This document shows, piece after piece, positions 24,604 to 37,025 of a DNA stretch of 64,000 nt. The notes beneath the pieces are model-generated. The model was given only the letters and a program-made list of their open reading frames with translations, searched no databases and had not been told where the DNA came from. The DNA is from Salticus scenicus (taxonomy: Eukaryota > Arthropoda > Arachnida > Araneae > Salticidae): NCBI GenBank assembly GCA_963930645.1, contig OZ005653.1, forward strand, positions 114,854,259-114,918,258. The letters run 5' to 3'. Position 1 is the first letter of the stretch. Each line of letters opens with the position of its first letter. The position numbers and the translations under genes were made by a program.

Positions 24604-25633
24604 ACTTTCTTCTATATTCACTAGAAGAAAGTATTAGATTCGTAAAAATTTTCAACTTCGATTTTTGATGAATTTGCAAGTTTTGAGAGTCCCGAACACG
24701 ATTTGACTATATCTAGAAAATATCAGTCTGCGTCTCTGTATGCGTGTGACAAAAATTTTGTGGCGACTGTATCTCTGGAACTCCTGCACATAATTGCATA
24801 TAAATTTATAAATAAATGCACCTTGACATAAATTAATGCCTATCAAATTTTGGTGCCCATCGCTCAACAGATAGCGCTGCTATACAGTGATTTCCACAAT
24901 TTAAGGGAATGCTATATCTCAGGAACTACTGCAAAGAATTGCATATAAATTTATAGGTAGATACATATTGAGATAACCTAGTTCCTATCAATTTTTTATG
25001 TCAATTTCTCAAAAGGTGGTGCAGCTATACAGTGATTTCCACAGTTCAAGGAAAGGCTATATTTCAGGAACTACTACACAAAATTGCACATAAATTTATA
25101 TGTGGATGTAGCATGATATAAATTATTGTCTTTCCACTTTTAGTACCAATAATTCAATATGTGGCGGTGTTATACAACAATTTCCACAATTTAAGGGAAA
25201 GCGATATCTCAGGTATCTCAGGTTCTTTTGTGTATAATAATAATAATAATTAAAAAAAAAAAAAATGGTATCTGAAAAGACCATTATCAGACATTATGCT
25301 GATTCAATTTGGATTCATATTGGCCAATAGGTGGTGCTGCTGTCCTGTAATTTTCCCCAAGAACGGGAAAGATATATCTCAACTTCTATGGTGTATAACT
25401 ATACAAAATTTGATAAGTGAAATAACCATTATGAAAACGCATTTTTTAGTATACTATTTATGGAGAATAAAACATTCTTTCTTCGTACAATGTAATTTTT
25501 CTCTAAGATGAAAATCGTCTGCATTCATTATGGTAGGTAATTTTAATAAATAATAGCTTTAGTAAATTATCTGTACTGAGCGAATTTGTATTAGAAAATA
25601 TAGAAGGAAGTCTTGTGGTGGGCACAACATACT

Positions 25634-25635
<2 letters not shown>
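24604..25635 (+). mobile_element. Helentron-type element (HINE), subfamily beta, copy A
   Basis: The 5' arm ACTTTCTTCTATATTC folds with AGAAGAAAGT (to 24632). The same arm returns inverted at 25595-25611 (AAAATATAGAAGGAAGT), followed by a terminal hairpin (TTGTGGTGGGCACAA) and ATACTAG at 25635. It sits between T-runs on both sides, consistent with Helentron insertion at T-T. The centre has about four diverged units near 120 bp (GGAACTACTGCAC..., AAATTTATA..., TGATTTCCACA). No protein. Confidence 0.82.
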
Positions 25636-25671
<36 letters not shown>

Positions 25672-25789
25672 CCTTTACTTTTAATGAAATTCAATCCTCG
25701 CTTTTATGTAAACGGAATTTTGAATTTTCCTCCATTTATACTTGTACATACAGCAAATATAGAAGAAATACTTGTTGTGATTTCATTTA

Positions 25790-26680
25790 AAGCTGTGACC
25801 AACTCAAACTTTCTTTTATATTTTCCTATAGGTATTCGCCCAGTAAAAATATTTTCTTAAAACTATTATTTATTAAAATTATCTACCATAATGAATGATT
25901 TTCCTTTAGAAAAAAACTAACACTAAATATAAGAAAAGAAAGACAATTTAATTCTCTATAAATAAAGTCTTAAAAAAGAGTCTTCATAATGGTTACCTCA
26001 TACATCGGGTTTCGTACTGTTATATGCCATAAAAGTTTATATGTAGCCACATCGGGGTTTATATGTAGCCTCGGGGAAAATTGAACCATAGCAGCGCCAC
26101 TTATTGGCTGATATGCATTTAAATTGAATCAGCGTAATATCATATAATGGTTACACTGATACACGTCAAGTTTTGTTTGATAATACACAACAGAACCTGT
26201 GATGATATAGCCTTCCCTGAAAATGCGAAAGTCGACATATAACAGCACCACTTGTTGAGCAATTGACACAAAAGTTAGTAGACACTAACTTATGTCAAAG
26301 TGTATCTGCGTATAAATTTATACACAAAATCGTGTAGTAGTTCCTGAGGTATAGCCTTTCCGGAAATTGTGAAAATCGTGGTCCAACAGCGCCATTTGTT
26401 ACGAAATTGACACCAAAAGTTGATACGTACTAATTTAGGTCAAGGTACATCTGCATATAAATTTATATCCAGTTAGCTGCTGTAGTTCCCGAGATACAGT
26501 CGAACATTTTTTTTTTTTTTTTTTTTCACGCAAACACACAAACTGACAGATACATATTTTCTAAAAAATACCTAGTCAAATTGTGTTCTGGAACCCTCAA
26601 AACGTGTAAATCCATCAAAAAACGGAAGCTGAAAAATTTTACGATTCCAATACTTTCTTCAATTGAATACAGAAGAAAGT
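25790..26680 (-). mobile_element. Helentron-type element (HINE), subfamily beta, minus strand
   Basis: On the minus strand the 5' arm ACTTTCTTCTGTATTC (from 26680) folds with GAAGAAAGT. The inverted arm recurs near 25808-25825, but the terminal hairpin/CTAG end has decayed. Internal units match copies A and B (GGCTATACCTCAGGAACTAC, GTGGCGCTGCTA). A T-run at about 26507-26526 has expanded at the tail of the ACACAC tract. Confidence 0.75.
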
Positions 26681-26923
26681 AAAAAGTAATGTTAAATAAA
26701 CACATTTAGGTAACGAATTCCATCAAGATATTATAATAATATTCTTTAACATCTTCTCTAGAACAAATAAACAACGCAAGAAAAATGCAATTGTAAGAAG
26801 ATAATTTGCTGATCGTGTGAATTGAAAGTGATTGTGGGAAAGCAGATGTTCAATTGCGAATCATATATCCCTGCTACCCAAATTATTATAAGCATTCACG
26901 TCAAACAAAAGCAATAAATAAAG

Positions 26924-26955
<32 letters not shown>

Positions 26956-27134
26956 TTCAGAATATGAGCATTAAACAACGAACAACAAACTCTGAAAATG
27001 AAGCGTATTTTTGCAATCTTGAAGTTCACAACTCACATAAATGTTCAAATATTATTATTAAACATTTTTCTTTTTAATTTTAACTCAATACAATCAGTAA
27101 TTACATTTTATTTTATTTTTTTATTTATTTTTTT

Positions 27135-27929
27135 ACTTTCTTCCATATTCAATCGAAGAAAGTATTGGATTCGTAAAAATTTTCTACTTCCGGTTTTCGG
27201 CGGATTTACAAGTTTTGAGAGGTCTAGACTATATGACAGGTTTCATTGCGAATAATCCAACAAAACCTGATATGTGAGAGGACCAGTATGAGATATTACG
27301 CTGATTCAAATTGAATGCCTATTACTCGTAGCAAACAGGTGGCGCTGCTACACAGCGATTTACGCAATTTAAGGAAAGGCTATATCTCAAGAACTACTGC
27401 ACAGAATTTCATATAAATTTGTATGTAGGTGCCCTTTAATATATATTAGCGCCTGTGAGCTTTTGGTGTAAACCGCTCAACAGGTGGCGCTGCTACACAG
27501 CGATTTCCAAAATTACAGGGAAAGCTATATCTCAGGTTCTACTGTGTAACATCAAACAAAACTTAATATGTGAGAAGGCGATTATGAGACATTATGCTGT
27601 CTCAGTTTGAATGCTTGTCGCCAATAGGTAGCGCTGTTATACTGCAAATTTCATCAATAACAGGATGGCTATATCTTAACTTCTATGCCATATAACTGTA
27701 CGAACCATGATATGTGAGATAACCATTATAAAAACGCATTGATTAAGAAGTTATTTATAGACTATAAAACTATCACTTTTTGGATATTTAGTGTTAGATT
27801 TCCCTAAGATGAAAATTATTTGCATTCATCACGTTAAACTTTTTAATAATAGTTTTAATAAATTATTCGCACTAAGTAAATTTGAAAGAAAAAATAGAAG
27901 AATGTCTTGTGGTGGCCACAACATACTAG
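27135..27929 (+). mobile_element. Helentron-type element (HINE), subfamily beta, copy B
   Basis: The 5' arm ACTTTCTTCCATATTC folds with CGAAGAAAGT. The inverted arm AAAATAGAAGAATGT precedes a perfect hairpin TTGTGGTGGCCACAA and ATACTAG at 27929. It is T-rich at both flanks. Tandem units of about 120 bp carry AGGTGGCGCTGCTACACAGC twice. Its microsatellite region is missing compared with copy A. Confidence 0.82.
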
Positions 27930-28233
27930 TTTTTTTTATAATTTACCAACTGTGTGACAATGAAAATTTATTTTATATCATGTTTTATCATTTTACCTTG
28001 TATTGCATGATTTTTAGATGAATAAGTAATGATTTATTTTGCGGTTTCGGGTCAGGTTCGGATTAGATAAGTCGGGTTTTGGGTCGGGTCCGGGTCGCAA
28101 AAAATTGTCTGTTGCCGGTTCGGGTCGGTTTTCGGGTTGATGAAATTTTTTTGTCGGTTTCGGGTCGATTTAAAATTCAACTGTCGGGTTCGGGTCGGGT
28201 AAAACGCGACCCGCGTAGGACTCTAAACAGCAG

Positions 28234-28459
28234 GATGTTTTAAGATGCAGGGAAAGCTACTAAATGGAACAAAACCAAATTTAATAAGCATTGTAACCTT
28301 TAATTACCTTATTGCATAGTATTATGGACTTTTATACTTAACAAACGGTTTGGCATGTGATTAGCAAGAAAATTATAAAATATTAATGTGGCAACTATAA
28401 TTGCTAGATTATGAAAACTTCAATATAATCAGAACAGATTGGATTCGAATTACTTATTC

Positions 28460-28490
<31 letters not shown>

Positions 28491-28851
28491 AATCTATCAA
28501 TAAATATGTTGTTGTTAAATAAACACAGAAAATTTTCTGTAATATTTTAAAACATATTTAAATAGATATTAAATCTTTAATTACATCAATTATGAGTAAA
28601 AAAATAAATTGAATATTTTTATAAACTTCCTAAATGATTTATTAAATTAATTTATGAAATTTATATAAAGTTTATTTGTGTTTCTAATACATCAATAAAT
28701 ACATAAATTGATATCTACAGATTTTTTAATGAGGTACATATTATATAAAAATTACAATGTTGTCCGTATTTTTATATTATTTAATCTAATTTAGTTTAGT
28801 TTCTTTTTCCTTTTTTGCAAAAGCAAGGTTGTTTTCACTCTTAGAAAAAAG

Positions 28852-28901
<50 letters not shown>

Positions 28902-29312
28902 GTCTCCATCGAAAATGAATAAGTAGTCATTTTCTCAATCCCTAAACTAGAAATATAAATTTCTGAATTATATGTATAAAAAAGGCAAGAAACCTAGAAA
29001 GCCGAAATGATCGAGAATTTCTAGTCTGTACTTTTCTGGATAGTGAAACAATAATATTAATATTATAAATATATTGAATCCTTTGTATCGCAAGAAATTG
29101 TCATTTGATTTCTTAACAGTATGTCACAAAACAAAATTTTAGTTACAAAAACTTGCCTCTTCTATTTTTATTTACTTTCAGAGATTTTTAAAGGAGATTG
29201 TCCACGATAATATAAGTAAACGTTTTAGCATAGAAATATTTAGAACTCTCTAGCTAATGGAACCAGAATTTATAAAGATGATATATTACTATATTTACTC
29301 GCGTCATAAAAT

Positions 29313-29347
<35 letters not shown>

Positions 29348-29505
29348 CCCAGTACATTAGAAAAAAGAGTTAAAAAAGAGAACATTCTTTATAAAATCGT
29401 TTTCTAATTGAAAATTCTTTTCTTCCATAAATCCTAATTTAGACTACATTTTTCATATTAAATCATAGATTTTAGTGTTTAATTTCATGATTTTACTTTC
29501 ATAAG

Positions 29506-29553
<48 letters not shown>

Positions 29554-29609
29554 ACTTATATATATATAATATATATATATATTAAATATATATATATATA
29601 ATATATATA

Positions 29610-29665
<56 letters not shown>

Positions 29666-30915
29666 ATCACTTTAACAAATACACACACACACACACACAT
29701 ATATATAGGTGTGTGTGTGTGTGTTAAATGAAAATTCAGTTCTTCTATGAAGTATTTCTTTTAATTTTTTATTGCGGATTCTAATCCTTTTTCATGAATT
29801 AATATAACATTTTATACTTAGCAAATAAAAGAAAATGAATAAAATATTTCTTTGTAATTTTACAAAAAGTGTTTTTTTTTTTGTTTTTTCACTTTACGAT
29901 ATGTAAAAAGATAACGTGTTAAATTGTTGCAATCATTAAAAATTTATGCTATATTAATGCATACATCAAAAAATAATAATGTGAAAAGTTATAAAAAGAG
30001 TGCCGCTGCTTATAAATTTAAAGTTACGAAGCACTTAGTATATTTTCAAAAGGCATAATATCCTTAAGGTTTTTCAAGCGTTAAATAATTTCATGATTTC
30101 AGTTAATGAGATCTATTCATTATGTCCACTGCAGTGTTTCCTTGGTACAAATATGGTATTTTTAATATATAACTATGAATATGCAATACCTGCGGTTTAT
30201 TAATCCATTTCTTATTTTTCTCCCCTTAATTGTACAATAAAATTTGTATTAAAAAAGATCTATACAGATTTTTTTTTTTTTTAATATATTATAGCTTTAA
30301 AATAATAAATATTAACTAAATTTTTAGATTATTGAAAAAATTCCATTTGCGCTGATGAATATGAAACCAACATTACAATTCAGTTTGTATCTGAAACCTA
30401 TTATATAAACAACTTTACGAAAGATTATAAAATTAATCAAACAGCAAATACATCAGATTAAAATCACTGTACTGTAAAACTTTTTTTAAAAATTAATTAA
30501 TAATAGATAGTAAAAACACAAATTACTCTTTTTAAACTGAATATAGATGAGAAGTATTAAATATCCATAAACATGATACAAATATATTCAGAAACATGTT
30601 GATATTAGGGAGTAATTAAGAAAAAACATAAAAGACAATTCTCCAAAATAAAAAAACAGCCTTTATAAGTTTGCACAGCAATTTGTAAGATGTAAAGAGC
30701 AAATAAGTGTAAAATAAATTTTGAATGTATGCATTTGTAAAGTATTTTGTAAATATGTATATATATATATATAATTTGTGTAATTTTATATTACACGTTA
30801 TTTTATGAAGCGTATATGTTACTGTTAGAATTCTCAAACGATACAATATAATTTTCAAAAGTCAGATATATTACAACTTTGGTACAAACACTGCGATTTT
30901 TATTGTTATCTTCCG

Positions 30916-30943
<28 letters not shown>
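28234..30943. other. Gene-free stretch rich in TA arrays
   Basis: No supportable gene. T-runs of about 30 at 28465-28490 and 29314-29347, a TA run at 28855-28899, and a broken TA array at 29508-29660 followed by (AC)n, ATATATAT and (GT)n. Confidence 0.78.
29508..29723. repeat. Compound TA array ending in an (AC)/(GT) inverted pair
   Basis: About 150 bp of TA with irregular breaks, then (AC)8 (29683-29698), ATATATAGG and (TG)7. The AC and GT runs are complementary and could form a hairpin. Confidence 0.92.
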
Positions 30944-30949
<6 letters not shown>

Positions 30950-31185
30950 AGCGAGTGACAGAGCGGTTTTGTCCTCAAAGATGGCAGACGATAAGTACTG
31001 GGCTCGATTCAAGCATGCGTTTGTCGAACCATACGCTCAGACTTTTCCGTGATTTTCTCCGAAACTCGCGTAAATACAGGCTACTACTTCTCAGAAAGAC
31101 CAACTAATAGGGCACACAACTCAGACCTAGGACCCTATATTAGTGAATTCGCCGTAATCCCAATGTCAATACTAATATCTCTTTA
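30944..31185 (+). mobile_element. tRNA-derived SINE, copy 2
   Basis: The tRNA-like head has A-box-like GACAGAGCGG and B-box-like GGCTCGATTC. The body TTTCCGTGATTTTCTCCGAA and CTCGCGTAAATACAGGCT, then GACCTAGGACCC, matches the 24111 and 63200 SINEs. A poly(A) run of about 28 lies directly upstream, an unusual side for a + strand SINE. Confidence 0.75.
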
Positions 31186-31504
31186 AAAGTTTCGAACTGA
31201 AAAAAAAAAAAAAAAAAAAAAAATTTTTTTGATTATAATGAATAAAACTAATTAATTAATATTATTAAAAAATAATATTACAAATTAATTATTAATATTA
31301 TTAATTCAAATTTATTAATATTATTAACTATTTAATATTATTAAAATTAATAAAATTGATTTCACTAACTAATTTCATTATTTTTAATTCATAAGAATGA
31401 AGTATATATTATTCTCTGTGGGAAAATGAAAACTGTCAGTTTTTTAAAGCGTTGAGAAATAGTTTTAAATTACAAATATTTCTCAGAATGTAAAACAAAT
31501 AATA

Positions 31505-31745
31505 TAGACGTAAAGTACCGGGCTCGATCCCAGCTTGCGCTTGTCAACCTATCCTTTCATAGTTTTTTTTTTTTTTTTTTTTTTTTTTTTATCCTTTTCA
31601 TAGTTCCGTGATTTTATCCGAAACTCAAGTAAATCAGGTTACTATCTCTTAGAAACACCAACAAGGGTAGCATGCAACTCAGGCTTAGGACGTTGTTGTA
31701 ATGAATTTGCCGTAACCCCAATACTAATGCGAATAACTCTTTAAA
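31505..31745 (+). mobile_element. tRNA-derived SINE, copy 3, broken by a poly(T) insertion
   Basis: B-box-like GGCTCGATCCC, then CAGCTTGCGCTTGTC and TTCCGTGATTTTATCCGAAA align with copy 2. A 28-base T-run (31563-31590) with a duplicated flank interrupts it between head and body. The head upstream of the B box is not well preserved. Confidence 0.72.
31563..31590. mobile_element. Bare poly(T) insertion with target duplication
   Basis: A 28-base T-run is flanked by ATCCTTTCATAG (31551-31562) and ATCCTTTTCATAG (31591-31603). Sibling SINEs lack both the run and the second flank copy. It looks like retroposition of a poly(A) tail with no body, on the minus strand. Confidence 0.6.
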
Positions 31746-32849
31746 ATATTCAAACGGAAGAAAATAGTTATTTTATATTGTAGTTGCTAAATATTTTAAT
31801 TATTTTTAATTCACAAGAAATAAATATACTTTTCCTGTGGAAAAATTAAAACTGTCAGATTTTTAAAGCGTTGAGAAATAGTTTTTAATTGCAGATATTT
31901 CTCAGAACATAGATAAAAATGAACAAGAAATAAAAAAATAAAATGAATAAATAATAATAATAGTATTTTTTAGTCTTCAATATTTGAAAATGCACATGAC
32001 CAAAACATTTTTTTTTTTTTTTTTTTTTTTTACGCGGGATATTAAGGTAAACAATCAAATGAATTAAATAATATTTAAGCGATCTTTTGTATCATTTAAT
32101 ATTCATATTTCGATTTATATATGAATATTTATTCAGTTAGTTCTATCTTCCTTTATTGTGCAATGCGACATTTTTAAAAGCCAAATATTTTTAAAATGCA
32201 TTAAGCTTTTCTATTGTTTAAAATATCTAAGCATTTCTTTTTCTTAAATAAATAATTTAAATAATATATTGTTGAACTCAAGAACCCATTAGAAACAATT
32301 TTAAAATAATGCATTTCTAAACCGAATATTCTAAGAATGTTTGGAGAATGGAAATAAATATAAATAAGATTATATCCATTTTAAACCGAAATAAAATAAA
32401 CGCCGCTTCTTAAGAAAAACCTTCAGAAAAACGAATTTTTAAGGACACATTTAAAATAAGAAATCAGGAAATAAAAAATGCATAAATAATTTTTAAAAGC
32501 AAATATAAATATTTAGTTTGCATTAGATTATTGATTTTTTATTGTTTCGTTCTATTATTCTGTTGTTATTTTTGAGAGACAAAATACAATTTCTTATTCC
32601 TAATAAAAGAAATAATAAGGCATATTTGCTTGTAAATACTTATAAAAAAAGTTAAATTTCATTACAATGAATGCGATCATTTCAATTATATATAATTCGT
32701 TTCTTTTAAATAGTTATATATATCTTAAAACTTAGAAATAATTAAACACTTTTACATAATAGGAGTTTATGTTTATTTATATCAAATTAATAATCAAACT
32801 AAAGGTATAAATCGCATACAATATTCCTTCTGGTATTTATTCTATATAT
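31746..32849. other. Gene-free stretch
   Basis: AT-rich, no supportable gene; a T-run at about 32010-32030. Confidence 0.8.
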
Positions 32850-33066
32850 TCTCTTACTCATATAGGGTAAAAGAAAATTTGTTTTAAGATAACTTTTTCT
32901 GAGCTTAGATTTTGTTGTATTTACACGTTTTAAAGACCACTGAATCAAAAGTCTGAATTGTATTTCTTTGTGAGAATTTTATGAGCATTACACAGAAACT
33001 CGTATTTTCAATAAAAACCAAAAGCCTTGTTCCAGAATATGTATTGTATAAACTGACTGGTTTATA
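32850..33066 (+). mobile_element. Helentron-like 5' fragment
   Basis: CTCTTACTCATATAGGGTAA resembles the alpha-type 5' hairpin, followed by TTTACACGTTTTAAAGACCA as in the other copies. It is interrupted on the right by a MITE at 33069. Confidence 0.5.
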
Positions 33067-33068
33067 TA

Positions 33069-33281
33069 CAGTCGGTAACAAAAGTGTCCGAACACTAGCA
33101 AAAATTCCTATTTTAAAAAAGTACACTTCATACGGTTTTCTTAAAGAAATCCTTATCTAACCTTGTTCTTACACTGACTAAGACAAGGATTCGACAAGGA
33201 TTTATTTAGCAATACCGTATGAAGTGTACCTTTTTTACGTAGGAAATTTTGCTAGTATTCGGACACTTTTGTTATCGACTG
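33069..33281. mobile_element. 213-bp TA-flanked MITE, copy 1
   Basis: The ends CAGTCGGTAACAAAAGTGTC and the inverse of CACTTTTGTTATCGACTG are inverted repeats, with TA on both sides (33067-33068, 33282-33283). Complementarity continues inward through CTAGCAAAAATTCCTA and GTACACTTCATACGG. TA and CAGT-type ends suggest a Tc1/mariner mobiliser. A second copy is at 56351. Confidence 0.88.
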
Positions 33282-33283
33282 TA

Positions 33284-34999
33284 TATATATATATATGTGT
33301 AAACCAGTATCAATATGTATAAATGTATATATAATGATATCGAACAATTAAATGAAAAAATATATGTATATATGTGCGTGTCAGCATTCAAAAACACAAA
33401 AATTGTTTAATATGACCCAACACCTTTATTCCATTTGTTTCAAATTCAAATGCAGTACATATTTATGAACAAATTTTATTCTTACTTAATATCAGTATGC
33501 ATACAGCCCAAAAAAAAGATCCGTTGAATTTATCGGTGAAATTATTCTTCAATTTTGTTTCGAAATAATGACCACTTAGATTTTTTTTTTATTTTTTATT
33601 TTTTAATTAAAATAAAAACTGAGTAATAGACATTATAAATATCCTCGTTTATATTAAAAAATAATTACTTAACTATAAAGCTTGATCAAAGTAGTCAAAC
33701 TCTCCGACTGAACCAGAAGACCATTTTGCAATTAATGATGTTTAAATATATATATATATTTACTTTCTATTAAAAACAAAATAAATAATAAAATATTTTC
33801 ATGCAACTGATATCTATCTATCTATCTATCTATCTATATATATATATATTTTTCCATAAAAATCTTTAATAATCAGTTTCAAATTATGCATACATATAGA
33901 GAGAGAGATAGAAAGATAGTTTGTACATAACTCTTGTTCTATATCTAATTGTTATTCAATTTTTTGTCACATTAAAAATGTTGTGCAGAAATTGAAGTGT
34001 AAAATTCATTTTTTATCACATAATTAAAATTTATTTAAGAATACATTAATGAAATTTGGATTATTAAAATCTTTATCAATTTTTCATATAAAATAATTAT
34101 AAATGAGATTATTTCAAAACTTTTCGAGTTTTATGTACAGCTTTATAATTTTGAAATATATTCATGTATAAAATGCTGTTCTAGATGTATATTTAGCAAA
34201 TATGTGGGAAATACATAAAAATAATTTTCGAAAGCGATATTGTATTAGGTTTATATATATTGAAGCTGTATTAAGGGGTAACTGATTTTATAAAGTCAAT
34301 AATAGTCATAATTTTCATTGAAGTAATTTTGAATAGATATAGGGATACATATAGGAATTAAAATTGACTTTCATAGACTAATTTATTCCTAGAATTATTG
34401 CTGGCGAAACTGTCTTTTATTCATCTGTGTGTTAGGAACTGTGTTACAGTCATTATGATTCGAATATATAAATCTAGAAGGCAAATTGGCAGTGACATGA
34501 ATTACTCGTCACAGCTAATATTTTCTTTTTATTATTATTATTATTGTTGTTGTTATTATAATTTAGGCATTTGGTTATTGTTTGCAAAAGTACATATATC
34601 ATTGTTTTTCTCAATAATTTCGCTGCCATTTTTTTTCGTTTATTTTCATTTCAAATATGTCTACCATGCTGATGATTAAATATGTCTACCATGCAATTCC
34701 CTTCCACAAAAAAATCCCCTATATTTTGGGATTATATAGAAATTGTTAATACGGCTGTTGACGATGTCATTGTGAGCGACGCTTCTTACACCCCCAAAAT
34801 AAACACGGAAGCTTTGCTCAGATGCTTGTCTTGGAAGCCATTCTATATCGAACATCCGTTATAAGATAACGCCAAATTCGATAATTGTATATTTCTTCGT
34901 TTTTTGGAGGTAAAAGGCTTTAAATCGGTAAAATATTATCGTCAAGTGGCCATGAATGTTTATGAATAGTCTTGCATGAATGTCAAAAATGTTGGTAAG
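33284..34999. other. Gene-free stretch
   Basis: No supportable gene. CTAT tetranucleotides (33811-33836), TA runs, and ATT/GTT runs near 34530. Two short + strand frames (34398-34679, 34682-34864) show no recognisable domain. Confidence 0.65.
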
Positions 35000-35230
35000 C
35001 ATTATAGAGAGTTTATAGCATGCCTGTCTTACTGAAGTTCACGACGATGCAAAACTTTGATTTATACATCATCACTTATCCCTACATAATCTGGACATGG
35101 CACCGAGCGAATACCACATTTTCTTTATCCCTTTTAACGCCAAGCGTTACCATATTGTCACACACCATACAATTGTTTACATTTATCTTTTCTCGTAGAC
35201 AAATCTAAAACCATTAGAAATTATATTTAT
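35000..35230 (+). pseudogene. Mariner-like transposase relic
   Basis: Two blocks typical of mariner (DD34D) transposase appear in order, in different frames. VHDDAKL (from 35038) corresponds to the LHDNARPH block with the second catalytic Asp. LDMAPSEYHIFF (from 35091) corresponds to SPDLAPSDYHLF, where Glu replaces the usual final Asp. The spacing of about 50 bp is a little short for the family. A stop codon and a frameshift lie between them. No TIRs were found and the rest of the protein is not recognisable, so this is an old, dead fragment. Confidence 0.6.
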
Positions 35231-35659
35231 TCACGCTGGATAAAATTTCAAATGGCATTACTAACCTAGTGTTTTATTTACTCTTCTTTCAGATAAAAGC
35301 AAAGAATACAAGGATTTTATGCATCAAAAATGGAGAAGAAATGGAACTGATATGTCACATTTTCAAAATAATTGGAAAATAGAACAACTCCACATGAACC
35401 CTGTAGACAATTCCAGAGCATAAAGATTTACCTTCCCTAATAATACACTTGCCCATAGTACATCCTGACGATTTCCTGTGGACTTCTTTTAATCCATAGG
35501 ATGCCCTTAGGATGTCATGTAGAGAAGACGTGATGTTAGGTTTCCTACTTTTTAACGTGTTTACTTTAACTAATTCTTGTGAATTTTTGTATTGGTATTA
35601 GTTAATTTCCTTGTTTTCTTTTCGCCTTTATGGATGTGTGTGTTTGTAATTTTTAAACT

Positions 35660-36110
35660 TTTTACTTTATGATAGAGAAAGTATTCTTTTTGGGTCAAAT
35701 TTTCGAAATTGAGTTTTTGTTATATTTACGCATTTCGAAGTCTCTTAAATACAAAAATGTTTTTAGCGGTTGGTCTGTGTGTCTGTGTGCCTGTGTGCGT
35801 GTGTGTTTGTGCGCTTTTTCTTTGTGTGTGTGTACGTGTCTGCCTTTTATCAGCATATCTCAACATCCAAATATTAGCAGAAAGTGCAAATTTGGTAGTC
35901 TAAATGCGTATAAAATAGGAATGCTGCACTAAACTTATTATTCAGATCAAGCAAATGGTTCGTGTACAGGGATACCAAAAAGAATTCAAATACATCACGT
36001 CAGTGGGGGGAAATTCCAGGTAACTAGAGCTTAACGTCTGTAGACTGCCCTAAACCAAACGAAACGAATGTATAATTTCTACATGCATGAAAGGAGGTTT
36101 CATGTAGAAT
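35660..36110 (+). mobile_element. Helentron-like element, alpha relative, 3'-truncated
   Basis: It starts TTTTTACTTTATGATAGAGA, then GGGTCAAATTTTCGAAAT, a TCTGTGTG-rich tract, and GATCAAGCAAATGGTTCGTG then TACAGGGAT. These match the minus-strand element 9133-10160 in order. The reading frames across the TG tract are not genes. No 3' hairpin was found. Confidence 0.7.
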
Positions 36111-36549
36111 ATGGTATGGAAATCATTCACTCTTCGTTTACAGGGCTAAACAAAAACATAGAATATAGTGCAACAAGACTTTAAAGTTAAAGGAAGTGTA
36201 TTGTGCACTGTGTTACTAATGTAGGACTATTTTTATGTGTAAAATGGGGGGTGTAATATAACTTTTAGAAATTATACAGGGCAGCCAATATTTAATAGAT
36301 AACCTTTTTTTTTTTTTTTTTTTGTTATTGTTAGTGGAAGTGATTTACAATATTATTTTACCATATCTAGGAAAGATCACCATGAATTTAATTTAATTTC
36401 TCATTGCCATATAGTAAATAACGCACATTTTAAGCTACAAATTAATTGTTTGGTTTTTTGTTTATTTACGCGTTTTGAGTCTTCCTGAATACCGAAGTCA
36501 AATTTAAGCTAAATTCAGCTTTTATTGATTGAGCGTCATTCTTGGTGTT

Positions 36550-36603
<54 letters not shown>

Positions 36604-37025
36604 ATAATATATAAAGGAATGGAATCAAACATTTTATTAGAAATATCTTAAAGGATTTTTTTTTTCTTTAGCTTTTAAATATACTTACACTTTAACTAGT
36701 TTTTAGTTATGAAATTAGTATTATAAATGTGTATTTAAATTTAGTTTAATGTAAGAGTTGAATTTCAGAATATTTGGTTAATTTGCTTGCAGAAATTAAA
36801 ACACTTTTTTGAAACACGCAATTTGCATGAGGATTATCTATATCTAAACAGTAAAATATGTGCCTGCCATATTGCATAATTTCTTACGTTTTTAAATGGT
36901 TGTATGATCATTTTTAATACATTATGAAGTAAACTATACACAATTCAGTGATAATTTTAATATATATATATGTATATAATCTAATAATTACCGAATCATT
37001 AAAAAAACTATATATATTCTATATA
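36111..37025. other. Gene-free stretch
   Basis: AT-rich, no supportable gene; T-run at about 36306-36323 and TA microsatellite at 36552-36600. Confidence 0.8.

Larger units (their letters stand above)
23830..28225. mobile_element. hAT-type element with perfect 8-bp target duplication and four insertions
   Basis: The left end TAGAGTTCTGCATCGGGTCG and the right end (inverse) TAGAGTCCTACGCGGGTCGC are terminal inverted repeats. Exact AACAGCAG copies flank them (23822-23829, 28226-28233). An 8-bp duplication with a TAGAG-type terminus fits hAT. Each end contains many CGGGTCGGGTT-type units (23850-23995 and 28040-28210). No transposase is visible. Almost all the interior is later insertions: a SINE (24111-24336) and three beta Helentron-like elements (24604-25635, 25790-26680, 27135-27929). 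The original element was probably under 1 kb and non-autonomous. Confidence 0.88.

Noticed and set aside
34682..34864. 60-codon + strand frame upstream of the mariner relic
   Set aside because: It does not match the expected upstream mariner sequence or any domain I know.
35669..35932. Cys/Val-rich frame resembling a membrane peptide
   Set aside because: It is the TGTGTG tract of a Helentron-like element read in frame.
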